Below are positions 50,822-59,890 of a DNA stretch of 64,000 nucleotides, piece after piece. Source of the DNA: E44-bin89 sp034409565 (GTDB taxonomy: Bacteria > Chloroflexota > Dehalococcoidia > Dehalococcoidales > RBG-16-60-22). Each line of letters starts with the position of its first letter. Within the stretch, counting starts at the first letter, position 1. Where the stretch lies: assembly GCA_034409565.1 (NCBI GenBank), contig DAOUMS010000015.1, positions 73,261-137,260 of the forward strand, read 5' to 3'. The position numbers and the translations under genes were made by a program. The notes beneath the pieces were generated by a model that did no database searches, had not been told where the DNA came from, and worked only from the letters and a program-made list of their open reading frames with translations.

Positions 50822-51553
50822 ATGGCAACCAACTACATTATTGGAACCTCGGGCTGGCACTATGACCACTGGCGTGATAAGTTCTATCCGCCGAAACTGG
50901 CCAAAGCGAGCTGGCTGGAATTCTACGCCCACCATTTCCCCACCGTTGAGCTCAACGCCAGTTTTTACCACCTGCCTTCGGAAAACGCCTTCACCACCTG
51001 GCATAAATCGTCACCCCCGGATTTCACCTTCGCCGTCAAGGTGAGCCGCTTCATCACCCACATCAAGCGATTAAAAGACTGCGCGGAGCCGCTGCAGAAT
51101 TTCTTGAAAAGGGCGGAAATTCTGGGGGAAAAACTGGGCCCGCTGCTCTACCAGCTGCCGCCCGGCATGCACCGCGATGATACGACACTGGAGTCGTTTC
51201 TGGTCATATTACCCAAAGGCAGGCACCATGTTTTCGAGTTCCGGCACGAGTCCTGGCTTGATAGTGCCGTATTCGACATTCTGCGCCGCTACAACGTCGG
51301 CCTCTGCATCTTTGATATGCCCAAGCTTACCTGCCCTCTGGTGGCTACCGCCGACTTCGCCTACGTCAGGTTTCACGGCAGCGGTGCACTGTACGCCAGC
51401 AACTACTCAGACGAAGAGTTGGCCGACTGGGCCAAGAAGCTGGGGCAACTGCCTGACACCGTGAAAGCGGTCTATATTTACTTCAATAATGACATCGGGG
51501 GATACGCGCTGGACAACGCCCGCACCCTCCGCACTTTGCTGCAAGCTGAATAA
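50822..51553 (+). CDS. DUF72 family protein
   Basis: A 243-residue TIM-barrel-type protein recognised by IGTSGWHYDHWRDKFYP, a conserved region with ELNASFYHLPS, FAVKVSRFITHIKRL and FRHESWL. DUF72 proteins are widespread and lack a confirmed activity. No good ribosome-binding site precedes the ATG. An HAD phosphatase gene follows 18 bases later on the same strand. Confidence 0.9.
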   Translation: MATNYIIGTSGWHYDHWRDKFYPPKLAKASWLEFYAHHFPTVELNASFYHLPSENAFTTWHKSSPPDFTFAVKVSRFITHIKRLKDCAEPLQNFLKRAEILGEKLGPLLYQLPPGMHRDDTTLESFLVILPKGRHHVFEFRHESWLDSAVFDILRRYNVGLCIFDMPKLTCPLVATADFAYVRFHGSGALYASNYSDEELADWAKKLGQLPDTVKAVYIYFNNDIGGYALDNARTLRTLLQAE

Positions 51554-51571
51554 AATGAGAAGGAGACAGTA

Positions 51572-52390
51572 TTGACGGCTAATAGCTATCGATTGCTGGT
51601 GGTGGACATTGATGGTACGCTGGTAAACCGGTACGGCGCCATTTCCGACCGCGACAGGGAGGCATTATCTCAAGCCCGCGCCTCGGGCGTACAGGTCGCA
51701 TTGTCCACTGGTCGCGGCCTTCAGGCCACCTTGAGCATTATTGATGAGCTTTCGCTGGACAGCTATCATATTTCCTTTGACGGGGCGCTGGTCAGCCACG
51801 CCGGTTCCAGTGAAGAGATACACGTCAGCCCCATCGGCAAAGAACTGGTAAGGCAGATGATTGCTCTGGCACACCAGTGCCGGGTCGACCTCGAGCTTTT
51901 CACCGTGACGCACTATTTCGTGGAGCGGCAGACGTGGTCAACCGACGCCCACCGCGATTTCTTCGGCGTTTACCCGACCACCATCAACTTCCAGCAAATC
52001 TGGGAGAGGGAGAGAATCCTCAAAGGTGGCGTAGTCCCCACCACTCCCAAGGAAAAGGCCAGGGCCGCTGATTTCTGCCGCCGGCTGGACCACCGCCTAC
52101 ATCTTTCGCGGGCCAGAACGCCTGTCTATCCAGATGTCGAGTTTATCAACATCCTCGCCGCCGGCGTTTCCAAGGGGAAAGCACTGGAAAAGCTGGCCGC
52201 CCACCTCAAAATACCTCTCGGCGAGACCATCGCGGTGGGGGATGGCACCAATGACATCTCGCTGCTGACAACAGCGGGGTTTGCCATTGCCATGGGGAAT
52301 GCGGCCGATGAGGTCAAGGCCATCGCCGACTACGTTACCCTTGACGTTGACCACAGTGGACTGGCGGCCGCCATCGCAGCATTTCTCTAG
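51572..52390 (+). CDS. Cof-type HAD hydrolase
   Basis: A 272-residue haloacid-dehalogenase phosphatase of the Cof group. VVDIDGTLVNRYG (nucleophile Asp), LSTGRG, and GDGTNDISLL (C-terminal Asp motif) are all present, with a large alpha/beta cap between. Substrates in this group are sugar phosphates or cofactor phosphates. The TTG start follows AAGGAGA. It ends in CTAG shared with the stop of the convergent hydrolase gene. Confidence 0.9.
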   Translation: MTANSYRLLVVDIDGTLVNRYGAISDRDREALSQARASGVQVALSTGRGLQATLSIIDELSLDSYHISFDGALVSHAGSSEEIHVSPIGKELVRQMIALAHQCRVDLELFTVTHYFVERQTWSTDAHRDFFGVYPTTINFQQIWERERILKGGVVPTTPKEKARAADFCRRLDHRLHLSRARTPVYPDVEFINILAAGVSKGKALEKLAAHLKIPLGETIAVGDGTNDISLLTTAGFAIAMGNAADEVKAIADYVTLDVDHSGLAAAIAAFL

Positions 52391-53217
52391 CCCAGAAAGC
52401 GCACCAGCAGATTGGAAAACTCACGGATTCGGTGCCGGTAGACGCTGTGGCCGGAGTCCTGAAAAACGCGCACCTGACAGTCAGGAATCCGCTCCGCGGC
52501 CAGGCTGGCATGGCGCACCGGGACAATATTATCCTTGGCGCCCCAGATGAGCAGTGTCGGCATCAATAACTCGGAGAGTCGGTTCGCCAGGACCGTGGTC
52601 TGTCCCTTAATGGTCATGATGCCCTTCCCGATGCTCATCCTGAAGAGAGAGGGCGGGGTCATCTTCCCCAGCGGGCAATTCAACTTCCTGACCAGCCACC
52701 CTATTGCCTTGAATACAGAGACCACGGTTCGCTTCGCAATTCGATAGAAAATGGGCAGGGAAAAAATTCTGGCCCAGAACGCAATCTCACTTCCCAGGCA
52801 GAGGCTGCTGACCAGGACCAGACGCTTTATCCGGTGCGGGAACTTCAGCGCGTAGTTCAGGGCAATGCCACCACCAAGCGAATGCCCGACGAGGTGAAAG
52901 TGCCCCAGCCCCAGGCTGCGGGAAAAGTCCTCCACGAAGGTGACGCAGGAAGACAGAGAGAAGTCATCGGCAATCGCCTTATTAAGACCAAAGCCGGGGA
53001 GGTCAGGCAAATAGACCTGATAATACCTGGAGAGCTCGACGGCATTTTGTCGCCAGGCCCGGCTGCTGTCGCCACCGCCATGAATCAAAATCAGGGGTTC
53101 GCCCTCCCCGCCGGTCAGATAATGAATAGCAAGATGCCCCACCTTGATGCTTGCCGGACGCAGGTTGTCTAATCTATTATCGCCATCGCTTATTTCCGAA
53201 AATATCTGCTTGCTCAT
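52387..53217 (-). CDS. Alpha/beta-fold hydrolase
   Basis: A 276-residue hydrolase with the oxyanion loop HGGGDSSRAW, the nucleophile elbow GHSLGGG and a late catalytic His in FQDSGHSVYRHR. An Asp in LIWGAKDNIVP completes the triad. Cap helices lie near the middle. The family covers esterases, lipases and C-C hydrolases, so the substrate is open. It is tail-to-tail with the Cof-type gene, sharing four bases. Confidence 0.85.
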   Translation of the reverse strand: MSKQIFSEISDGDNRLDNLRPASIKVGHLAIHYLTGGEGEPLILIHGGGDSSRAWRQNAVELSRYYQVYLPDLPGFGLNKAIADDFSLSSCVTFVEDFSRSLGLGHFHLVGHSLGGGIALNYALKFPHRIKRLVLVSSLCLGSEIAFWARIFSLPIFYRIAKRTVVSVFKAIGWLVRKLNCPLGKMTPPSLFRMSIGKGIMTIKGQTTVLANRLSELLMPTLLIWGAKDNIVPVRHASLAAERIPDCQVRVFQDSGHSVYRHRIREFSNLLVRFLG

Positions 53218-53558
53218 CGCGGCTGGTTACACTTCCCTGAATGCCATCGTTTTAAACTACCTCTTCTAATATAAAACGTGAAGGTTAAAAACTTATTAAA
53301 ATACCGGCCTGAATTATTAATAAAAGCTTACAAATTTCTTAAAAAAATCGCCGTGAGCCAACGGCAACCATGTCAAATAAACGGAATGGTCACCGCGCCG
53401 GCGTGTGGTATAATGAAGATGCTTGAGGTTTCTCATATAATAAAAAGGCAGGCATTTCCCTGCCTTCTAATATATATTTTAACAGAACCGGGTTGTCAGA
53501 CTCAAATCACAACCGGTTACGGCAAACCAATTGACTTTCATTTTGAGGGGGTACACAC
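53218..53558. other. Intergenic leader with hairpins
   Basis: A 341-base region upstream of the flavin-reductase gene. It holds an extended -10 (TGGTATAAT, 53406-53414), a hairpin at 53445-53466, and an imperfect inverted repeat (about 53487-53517, ACCGGGTTGT and ACAACCGGT). If the -10 works, the leader is about 140 bases and contains both structures, which might control the gene. No ORF of note was seen. Confidence 0.45.
53440..53466 (-). terminator. Possible minus-strand terminator
   Basis: AAGGCAGG (53445-53452) and CCTGCCTT (53459-53466) form an 8-base stem with a 6-base loop, followed on the minus strand by TTTATTAT. The nearest minus-strand gene upstream is at 54143, so a transcript reaching here would be antisense to the flavin-reductase gene. 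On the plus strand it could instead be a leader hairpin. Confidence 0.4.
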
Positions 53559-54146
53559 ATGGCTAAAGTTCAACTGGGTCCCAGCCGGTCTATTTATCCG
53601 ATGCCCGCGCTCCTGGTCGGCACCAATGTCAATGGCAAAGCAAACTTCATGGCCGTGGCGTGGGGCAACATGGCCTGTGCCGAACCGCCCATGGCCACCG
53701 TTGCCATACGGGCCAGCCGCCATACCCGCATCGGCATTGAGCAGAACCGGACTTTCTCCATCAATGTCCCTTCCACTGACCTGGTAAAAGAAACTGACTA
53801 CTGCGGCATCGCCTCCGGTACCAAGGTAGACAAAGTCAAGAATTGCCGGTTCACCGTGTTCTACGGCAAGCTGGGTACGGCACCATTGATTGAACAATGC
53901 CCGATAAATATAGAGTGCAGTGTTGTCCATTCTCTGGAGCTGGGCAGTCACACGCTCTACGTCGGCCGGATTGAGGAGGTCCACGCCTCCAGCGACTGCC
54001 TTACCGACGGCAGGCTCGACCTGGACAAAGTGAGGCCCTTTTCCTTTCTGGGAGAACCAGCGCAGCGGTACCACGCGGTGGGCGATTTTCAGGGTAAGGC
54101 ATTCAACATTGGTCTGGAGCTTAAAAGTCGGGAAAGGCCGGGCTAG
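53559..54146 (+). CDS. Flavin reductase-like FMN-binding protein
   Basis: A 195-residue protein of the flavin reductase-like split-barrel family. PMPALLVGTNVNGKANFMAVAWG, with a conserved Asn and Ser/Thr, and TFSINVPSTDLVKETDYCGIASG are typical. Members bind FMN and reduce flavins or act with rubredoxin; the partner is not seen. It ends with CTAG shared with the convergent MetH-activation-like gene. Confidence 0.88.
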   Translation: MAKVQLGPSRSIYPMPALLVGTNVNGKANFMAVAWGNMACAEPPMATVAIRASRHTRIGIEQNRTFSINVPSTDLVKETDYCGIASGTKVDKVKNCRFTVFYGKLGTAPLIEQCPINIECSVVHSLELGSHTLYVGRIEEVHASSDCLTDGRLDLDKVRPFSFLGEPAQRYHAVGDFQGKAFNIGLELKSRERPG

Positions 54147-54844
54147 GCTTCTCCCCGTCGGTATTTCTTCGCCATTTCCGAGTCGTAGGGGGCCCGCCGG
54201 CCGATGCACCCTTCCCGCGGACATATCTGACAGCTTTCAAACCTGATTTCAGCGGGGAAAAATATTCCCGATACTGACTTTATGGGCACCATGAGGCAGG
54301 TATCGGTGAGCCTGACGCCGATGAGCTCCTCCACCTTATTCCTGCCCCCGAAAATGGAGAACAGCTCCTTTTGCTGTGTGAGCGGCCAGTCAATCTCCGC
54401 CCCGGCACCCGGTGCCATTCGGGACAACTGTCCGAGGGCATATTGCTTTTTTAAATAGTCTTCAACATAGCGGCGGGCCAGTACCAGTGCCGTCTCTTTT
54501 ATCTGGTCAAGATAATAGCCCTTTATGAAGTCGGTGGACGGGACTTCAATCCCGTCCAGTTCCCGGCCGCAGGTAATGACGTAAGGGAATACTCGCTCCA
54601 CCTGGTCCAGGTTCACCCGGAGAACGCGACTGCTGAACCTGACGCCGCCGATTTCCAGCGAGTCCCCATTCTTGTTCTCAACATATGATACCTCATAGAC
54701 TGCCTTGGGTCTGGCCACAGGGGCAGCGGTCTCCAGCAGTTCCCGTATGCTTTCCACAATATTATCACTCCGGTTGCGGAGGCGCATCCGTTTCAATACG
54801 GCCTCAAGGTCCAGTTCAACCGGGATGCTGTTCAGTACTTCCAT
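54143..54844 (-). CDS. Vitamin B12-dependent methionine synthase activation-domain-like protein
   Basis: A 233-residue protein resembling the stand-alone activation domain of MetH, recognised by GYYLDQIKETALVLARRYVEDYL and FSIFGG...IGVRLTDTCLMVPIKSVSG. A Cys-rich tail (FESCQICPREGCIGRR) is likely to bind a metal or Fe-S cluster, as in related corrinoid-reactivation proteins. Likely role: reductive reactivation or SAM-dependent methylation of a corrinoid protein. A URO-D-family methyltransferase lies at 47180. Confidence 0.8.
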   Translation of the reverse strand: MEVLNSIPVELDLEAVLKRMRLRNRSDNIVESIRELLETAAPVARPKAVYEVSYVENKNGDSLEIGGVRFSSRVLRVNLDQVERVFPYVITCGRELDGIEVPSTDFIKGYYLDQIKETALVLARRYVEDYLKKQYALGQLSRMAPGAGAEIDWPLTQQKELFSIFGGRNKVEELIGVRLTDTCLMVPIKSVSGIFFPAEIRFESCQICPREGCIGRRAPYDSEMAKKYRRGEA

Positions 54845-54922
54845 CGTGCTCCTACCAGGAAAATAAGATACGCTTGATAAAGCGGATTTTCCAGGTAAAC
54901 AGGTACTGGCTTGTCTCTGGGG

Positions 54923-55351
54923 TCAGCGCAGGCGTTCGCGGATGGCCTTGCGCACTGCTTCCTCTATTGTTTCCTCAACCTGCCGGGTGCGCTCGTATTC
55001 CAGCCTGGCCAGCTCTTCCTCGCAGAAACGGTCAAATAGCTGCCTCCCCTGTCTCCACCCACAGAGCCAGACCATACCCAGACCGAAAACGGCCACTGGC
55101 GCCACAATCTCCAGGCTGATTCCCTGAAAAAGCAGGATAATGACGATAATCAGAACGGCAAAGAGAAAGATGGCGATATTCAGGTCCCATCTGGCCGTGC
55201 GAGATCTATCTCTTGCCCTCTGGATGGCAAGCCGTTCATTTTCTTTATTTTCACGCTCGGAAGACTCGCCCACTTCCAACGTATCAACCCTCCTGCTCAC
55301 CACAGCAGACGGTTCTGAACTGTCCGGTGAGCCCGCCTTCCCTTCTTCCAT
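54923..55351 (-). CDS. Two-helix membrane protein with charged tails
   Basis: A 142-residue protein from the ATG at 55351 (a TTG at 55393 would add 14 residues). It has an acidic N-terminal part, two membrane helices (around NIAIFLFAVLIIVIILLF and VAPVAVFGLGMVWLCGW) and a long charged helix with RTRQVEETIEEAVRKAIRER that may form a coiled coil. I do not recognise a family with confidence. It sits between the MetH-activation-like gene and a zinc-ribbon gene on the same strand. Confidence 0.6.
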   Translation of the reverse strand: MEEGKAGSPDSSEPSAVVSRRVDTLEVGESSERENKENERLAIQRARDRSRTARWDLNIAIFLFAVLIIVIILLFQGISLEIVAPVAVFGLGMVWLCGWRQGRQLFDRFCEEELARLEYERTRQVEETIEEAVRKAIRERLR

Positions 55352-55436
55352 ATATTGGTTATTTTCCACCAATGTTCGGTTTCTGTCAAGCAAAATTTGG
55401 AGATATTACCGCATTTAACCTTGCCGGGGTGAGAGA

Positions 55437-55661
55437 TTACCTTCTCCAGAAGGTGAACAGGCGCTTCCACCAGGGTGTTTTATCCCCCAGGCCCCTGATA
55501 ACAAAGATGTGTTCGCACTTACCACAGCGCCAGGTCTGGAACTGCTCGTTGTAGTAGGTCTTGGAACTGCCACAGCGGGGGCAGGTGGTGCGTATTCTGG
55601 CCTCGGTCTCCTTGTCCAGATTTCGCCAGTAACGGTCATACCAGCCGGGACGTACGGGCAT
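55437..55661 (-). CDS. Small zinc-ribbon protein
   Basis: A 74-residue protein with one zinc ribbon, CPRCGSSKTYYNEQFQTWRC followed by GKC, and a basic tail (WWKRLFTFWRR). Single ribbons of this kind bind nucleic acid or act as adaptors; the role is unknown. CAGGAGA precedes the ATG. It lies 27 bases after the GTPase gene on the same strand. Confidence 0.7.
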   Translation of the reverse strand: MPVRPGWYDRYWRNLDKETEARIRTTCPRCGSSKTYYNEQFQTWRCGKCEHIFVIRGLGDKTPWWKRLFTFWRR

Positions 55662-55688
55662 ACTTATCTCCTGTTTATATTTTTTATT

Positions 55689-56660
55689 CTACACGTGCAG
55701 CTCGATGATGTCCCCGTCCTGCAGTATATGGTCGCGCTTCACCATGATACCATCATGCTTGCCGGAGCCCCATAGCCGGGCGTATTTAAGCCTGGCGCGG
55801 AAGTCCTTGTGCACCGCTTCGGCCGCGTCCGCCAGCGTGCTTCCCTTTGGCAGAATAATCGGGTCATTCATGTCCGGCCTCTGGCCCGGCGCTTTAGTGT
55901 AAACACGGATAATCCCGAGCACCTGGAAGACCTTCCGCTTCATCTCTTCCAGACCAAGCCCGTCCCTGGCCGAGACATAAGCCAGGGAAAGTTTTTCCCC
56001 ATACCCGGTCTCCAACGCCTTATAGCCGGCATCAGTGCCGGGAATGTCCATCTTGTTGCCCACCACCAGAACCTTCTGCCGGCTCAGGACTTCCTCATCA
56101 GCTTCATCCGGACCAAGGCTGATTCTCATCTGCCGTAACTGCTCGCTTATTGATGCCATCTGTTCCAGGGGAGCCGCGTTCAAATCAACCACAATGAGCA
56201 GGGCGTCTGCCCGCCGCAGCATGGGCGGCAGCCACCATTCAATCATCTGGGGCACGAGGGGCGGGGTATCAATGAGCTGTACCTGTATATTTTCAAAGGG
56301 CATCATACCCGGACTGGCCGCGTAGGTGGTAAAAGGATAGTCAGCCACGGTCGGGGCGGCATTGGTCACGCTGGCTATCAACTGCGACTTGCCGGCATTG
56401 GGCAGCCCGACCACGGCCACCTGGGCGGCGCCTTCCTTCTCGATTATCATGGACACGCGCTGGGCGCCGCTCTTCTTGCCAGCCTGCTGCGTCAGCTTGG
56501 CAATCCGGCTTCTCAGCTCGGCACGGAGGTGGTCCGTACCCTTGTGCTTGGGCATAATCGCCAGCATCTCTTCCAGCGCAGCGATTTTTTCGGCCGGTGT
56601 CTTCGCCGCCCTGAAATTTTTCTCCGCTTCAAAATACTGCGGTGGCAGGTTGGCCGGCAT
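55689..56660 (-). CDS. Obg/DRG-type GTPase with TGS domain
   Basis: A 323-residue GTPase. GLPNAGKS (85-92) is G1, DYPFTT the switch-I region, DTPP (131-134) G3 and VVGNKMD G4. The C-terminal TGS domain reads KDFRARLKYARLWG and ends HILQDGDIIELHV, as in DRG proteins. These factors bind ribosomes or related RNA complexes. It starts one base before the uvrC stop region, and a helical N-terminal domain of 70 residues precedes the G domain. Confidence 0.88.
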   Translation of the reverse strand: MPANLPPQYFEAEKNFRAAKTPAEKIAALEEMLAIMPKHKGTDHLRAELRSRIAKLTQQAGKKSGAQRVSMIIEKEGAAQVAVVGLPNAGKSQLIASVTNAAPTVADYPFTTYAASPGMMPFENIQVQLIDTPPLVPQMIEWWLPPMLRRADALLIVVDLNAAPLEQMASISEQLRQMRISLGPDEADEEVLSRQKVLVVGNKMDIPGTDAGYKALETGYGEKLSLAYVSARDGLGLEEMKRKVFQVLGIIRVYTKAPGQRPDMNDPIILPKGSTLADAAEAVHKDFRARLKYARLWGSGKHDGIMVKRDHILQDGDIIELHV

Positions 56661-56661
56661 T

Positions 56662-58485
56662 TTACAGCAACTCCTTTACCTTTCTGGCCAGCTTTTCCGT
56701 CATGCCGCTGGTCGCGGCCATCTCTGCCAGCGATGCCTCCCTGACAGCCTGAACCGAGCCGAATTTTTTCAGCAGGGCGCGCTTGCGCTTGGGCCCAATG
56801 CCCGGTATGCCATCAAACGCCGAGGCAAATGCTTCCCGGCGGTGCACCCGGTGATAATACCCCAGGGCAAACCGGTGCGCCTCATCACGAAGTCGCTGCA
56901 GCAATTTCAGCCCCGGAGAACTGCGCGACAGCACAATCGATTTTGCCCGCCGCGGCAGGTAAATCTCCTCATTTTCCTTGGCCAGGCTGGCCACTGGCAC
57001 CGATGTCACACCCAGTTCACCCATAGCCGATAGTGCCGCATTGAGCTGGCCCTTGCCCCCGTCAATGAGCACGAGGTCAGGCACGATTGCCCAGGTATCC
57101 GGCGTTGTATTCTCCCCACCGAGGTGCTTGAATCGCCGCCGGAGGACCTCCTGGAGCATGGCGTAATCATTGGCACCCGATACCGATTTTATGCGAAAGC
57201 GCCGGTAGTGGGCCGGCTTTGATTTCCCCTTCTCGAAGACCACCATGCTGCCCGCTGCCGCCTGCCCCTGAATATCTGATATGTCATAGGCTTCCATGCG
57301 CAGCGGTGGGCGGGGCAAATTCAGCTCCTTCTCTATCTCGTCGATGGCTGCTTCCAGCTCTTTGGGCGTGGCGAGCTGCCTGATTTTCAACTGTTCCAGC
57401 CCCTGCCTGGCGTTCTCAGCCACGATGTCTACCAGCTGCTTCCGGCGACCGCGCTGCGGCACCTGGATATCAACCCGGCCATCCCGTTTGCCCCGCAGCC
57501 AGTCCTTGAGCACCGCCATATCTTCCACCGGATACTGCAGCAGCAGCCTGGGCGGTATGTTCGGGTTGGAACTGTAAAACTGCTTGATGAAGCTGGCCAT
57601 AATCTGCCGCGGTTTTTCCTGCTGCGTGCCCTGCAGGACAAAGCTCTCCCGACCGGTCAGCTTGTTGTTGCGGATGAAGAAGACCTGGACATAAGCCTGG
57701 TCTCCGTCTTGGGAGAAGGCGATGACGTCCTGCTCGCCGCTGACCGCCGCGGCGATTCTCTGCCCTTCCACCACTTCTTCTATGGCTTGAAGCTGGTCGC
57801 GATACAGTGTCGCCTTCTCAAAGTCCAGCGCTTCCGCCGCCCGCCTCATCTTGTCCCGAAGGCTCCGGACAATCTTATCCTGCTTTCCTTCCAGAAACAT
57901 GATGACCTGCTTGACGACCTCGGCGTAGTCCTCCCGGCTCACCGCTCCGATGCACGGGCCGAGACAGCGGCCCATATGGTACTCCAGACATGCCCGCGAA
58001 TCGGTGCCGGCAATCCTCTTCGTGCAGTAGCGGAAGGGAAAGATGCCCTTGAGCACTTTCAGTGTCTGGCGCACGGACTTGGCGCTGGCAAACGGGCCGA
58101 AATAGCGTGAGCCATCCGGCTCCAGCCGGCGGGTAATATGAACCCCGGGCCATTCTTCGCTGAGATTAATCTTGAGATAGGGGAATGTCTTGTCATCCTT
58201 CAGCCTGACGTTGTAGCGGGGGTGATGACGTTTGATGAGGTTGAGCTCCAGAATCAGCGCCTCCTGCTCCGAAGACGTCACGTAGAAATCAATATCAGCC
58301 ACCCGGGAGACCATCTTCAGCAGTTTGGGCGATAGCTTCTGGCCGGTGCCAAAATACGACCTGACCCGGTGACGGAGGCTGGCCGCCTTGCCAACGTAAA
58401 GGATTGTACCTTCCGCATCACGCAGCAGGTACACGCCAGGACCGTCCGGCAACCGGTTCAGTTGTTCCTCAATCAGTACGCTCAT
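56662..58485 (-). CDS. uvrC: Excinuclease ABC subunit C
   Basis: Makes the dual incisions of nucleotide excision repair. From ATG at 58485 the protein has 607 residues: GIY-YIG nuclease (GPGVYLLRDAEGTILYVGKA), Cys-rich RAC LEYHMGRCLGPC segment, UVR motif, RNase H-like domain (MEAYDISDIQGQAAAGSMVVF, VPDLVLIDGGKGQLNAAL) and a C-terminal helix-hairpin-helix pair (IPGIGPKRKRALLKKFG). A TTG at 58506 is the alternative start. It precedes the TGS-GTPase gene. Confidence 0.95.
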   Translation of the reverse strand: MSVLIEEQLNRLPDGPGVYLLRDAEGTILYVGKAASLRHRVRSYFGTGQKLSPKLLKMVSRVADIDFYVTSSEQEALILELNLIKRHHPRYNVRLKDDKTFPYLKINLSEEWPGVHITRRLEPDGSRYFGPFASAKSVRQTLKVLKGIFPFRYCTKRIAGTDSRACLEYHMGRCLGPCIGAVSREDYAEVVKQVIMFLEGKQDKIVRSLRDKMRRAAEALDFEKATLYRDQLQAIEEVVEGQRIAAAVSGEQDVIAFSQDGDQAYVQVFFIRNNKLTGRESFVLQGTQQEKPRQIMASFIKQFYSSNPNIPPRLLLQYPVEDMAVLKDWLRGKRDGRVDIQVPQRGRRKQLVDIVAENARQGLEQLKIRQLATPKELEAAIDEIEKELNLPRPPLRMEAYDISDIQGQAAAGSMVVFEKGKSKPAHYRRFRIKSVSGANDYAMLQEVLRRRFKHLGGENTTPDTWAIVPDLVLIDGGKGQLNAALSAMGELGVTSVPVASLAKENEEIYLPRRAKSIVLSRSSPGLKLLQRLRDEAHRFALGYYHRVHRREAFASAFDGIPGIGPKRKRALLKKFGSVQAVREASLAEMAATSGMTEKLARKVKELL

Positions 58486-58654
58486 CAAGTCCACTGCTCC
58501 CCCCAATATTTTAACACAGCCAATAAGGGGGACAAAGAAAAACCGTTGATTTTGCCTAATTTTCCTCCCGATTTTATTTTACATATCGTTGTTTTTATGT
58601 TAGAATATTTGACGTTATGTTAAAATATATCCACTACACCTGTGCAGAGGAGGC

Positions 58655-59566
58655 GTGGTGAAAGAAGAAATCAATAGCTTTCTGAATTATCTGGCCGTGG
58701 AGAAGGGGTTTTCCGGGAACACGCTGGACGCCTACCGGAACGATTTGCAGCAGTTGGCGGGCTTCGCCGGGGAAGAGGTAGCCAAGCTAGGACAAATTCC
58801 TTCCTGGGAGAATTTCAGTCGGCAGACAATGCTGGGCTACATGCTCAATCTGAAGGAGAGGAATTACGCCGCGACCACTATTGCCCGCAAGGTGGCGGCG
58901 GCACGGTCTTTCTTCAGCTTTTTAAAGTCCGAGGGCATCATCAAGACTGACCCGACCGAGAACATGAGCTCACCAAGCGTGGGGAAGTCGCTGCCCAAGC
59001 CCATTTCTATCAGCCAGGTGCGCCAGCTGCTGGAACAGCCGGCCAAGATAAACACGCTGGAAGCGAAGCGAGATAAGGCGATGCTGGAGCTGCTCTACGC
59101 CTCCGGCATGAGGATAAGCGAACTGGTCAGCCTCAACCTGGGGGATGTCAATACCGAAGAGGGGTTTGTCAAGTGTTTCGGCAAGGGGCACAAGGAACGC
59201 ATCGTGCCCATTTACGAGCAGGCGGCATGGTCGGTCAAGGGGTACATTGAGGAAACGCGACCCAAACTGGCCCGAAAAAAAGATGAGGTCGCCCTTTTCC
59301 TCAATCCCCGCGGCGACCGCCTGACCAGGCAGGGTTTCTGGCAGAAATTGAAGGAGTATGCCAGAGCGGCGGGACTTGACGCCCAGATAAGCCCGCATAC
59401 GCTGCGGCACAGCTTTGCCACCCACATGCTGAGCGGCGGTGCTGACCTGCGCGCCGTTCAAGAACTGCTGGGACATGCCAATATTTCCACCACACAGGTT
59501 TACACCCACCTGACCAGCGAGCATGTCCGGCGCACCTATGAGCGGTCGCACCCGAGGGCAAAGTAG
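58655..59566 (+). CDS. xerC: Tyrosine recombinase XerC/XerD
   Basis: Site-specific recombinase that resolves chromosome dimers. The 303 residues contain a SAM-like N-terminal domain and the catalytic set Arg153 (GMRISEL), Lys177 or 180, His248-x2-Arg251 (HTLRHSF), His274 (LGHANIS) and Tyr283. The GTG start follows AGAGGAGG. No inverted repeats or phage genes flank it, so it is a housekeeping Xer protein rather than an integrase. XerC and XerD cannot be separated here. Confidence 0.88.
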   Translation: MVKEEINSFLNYLAVEKGFSGNTLDAYRNDLQQLAGFAGEEVAKLGQIPSWENFSRQTMLGYMLNLKERNYAATTIARKVAAARSFFSFLKSEGIIKTDPTENMSSPSVGKSLPKPISISQVRQLLEQPAKINTLEAKRDKAMLELLYASGMRISELVSLNLGDVNTEEGFVKCFGKGHKERIVPIYEQAAWSVKGYIEETRPKLARKKDEVALFLNPRGDRLTRQGFWQKLKEYARAAGLDAQISPHTLRHSFATHMLSGGADLRAVQELLGHANISTTQVYTHLTSEHVRRTYERSHPRAK

Positions 59567-59605
59567 CCAGATAACTTAACATTTACTGGATAGAGGAGAA
59601 ACTAT

Positions 59606-59869
59606 ATGCCGAAGAAGCCAAGATACGGCAGAGCGCTCCAGAAAAAGAAGAGGAAAATGAGGCAACCGGCTGTTTCCGCGCCAGCGGCACCGCCGGTGAT
59701 GGCTCAGGAAAATATACCTGTCGTTTCAACCCCGCCACCCAGCACCCCGGCCACGAAAACGAAAGCTCCTGCCGTGAAATACCCGTATGTTACAGCCGAA
59801 CTGCGCCGCATCGGTATCCTGGCCGGGGCAATACTGGTCATCCTGGTCGTGCTGGCACTGGTCCTGTAA
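59606..59869 (+). CDS. Small basic protein with C-terminal membrane helix
   Basis: An 87-residue protein with a very basic start (MPKKPRYGRALQKKKRKMRQ), a Pro/Ala/Thr-rich middle and a single hydrophobic C-terminal helix (GILAGAILVILVVLALVL). The layout is that of a tail-anchored protein with a nucleic-acid-like or ribosome-like N-terminus. I do not recognise the family. GGAGAAACTAT precedes the ATG. It lies between xerC and pcm on the same strand. Confidence 0.65.
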   Translation: MPKKPRYGRALQKKKRKMRQPAVSAPAAPPVMAQENIPVVSTPPPSTPATKTKAPAVKYPYVTAELRRIGILAGAILVILVVLALVL

Positions 59870-59890
59870 TACTTTCGCCTGGCGGTAACG

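Noticed and set aside
58655..59566. Tyrosine recombinase as a phage or island integrase
   Set aside because: No attachment-site repeats, tRNA end or phage genes flank it, and its length and motifs fit housekeeping XerC/D.
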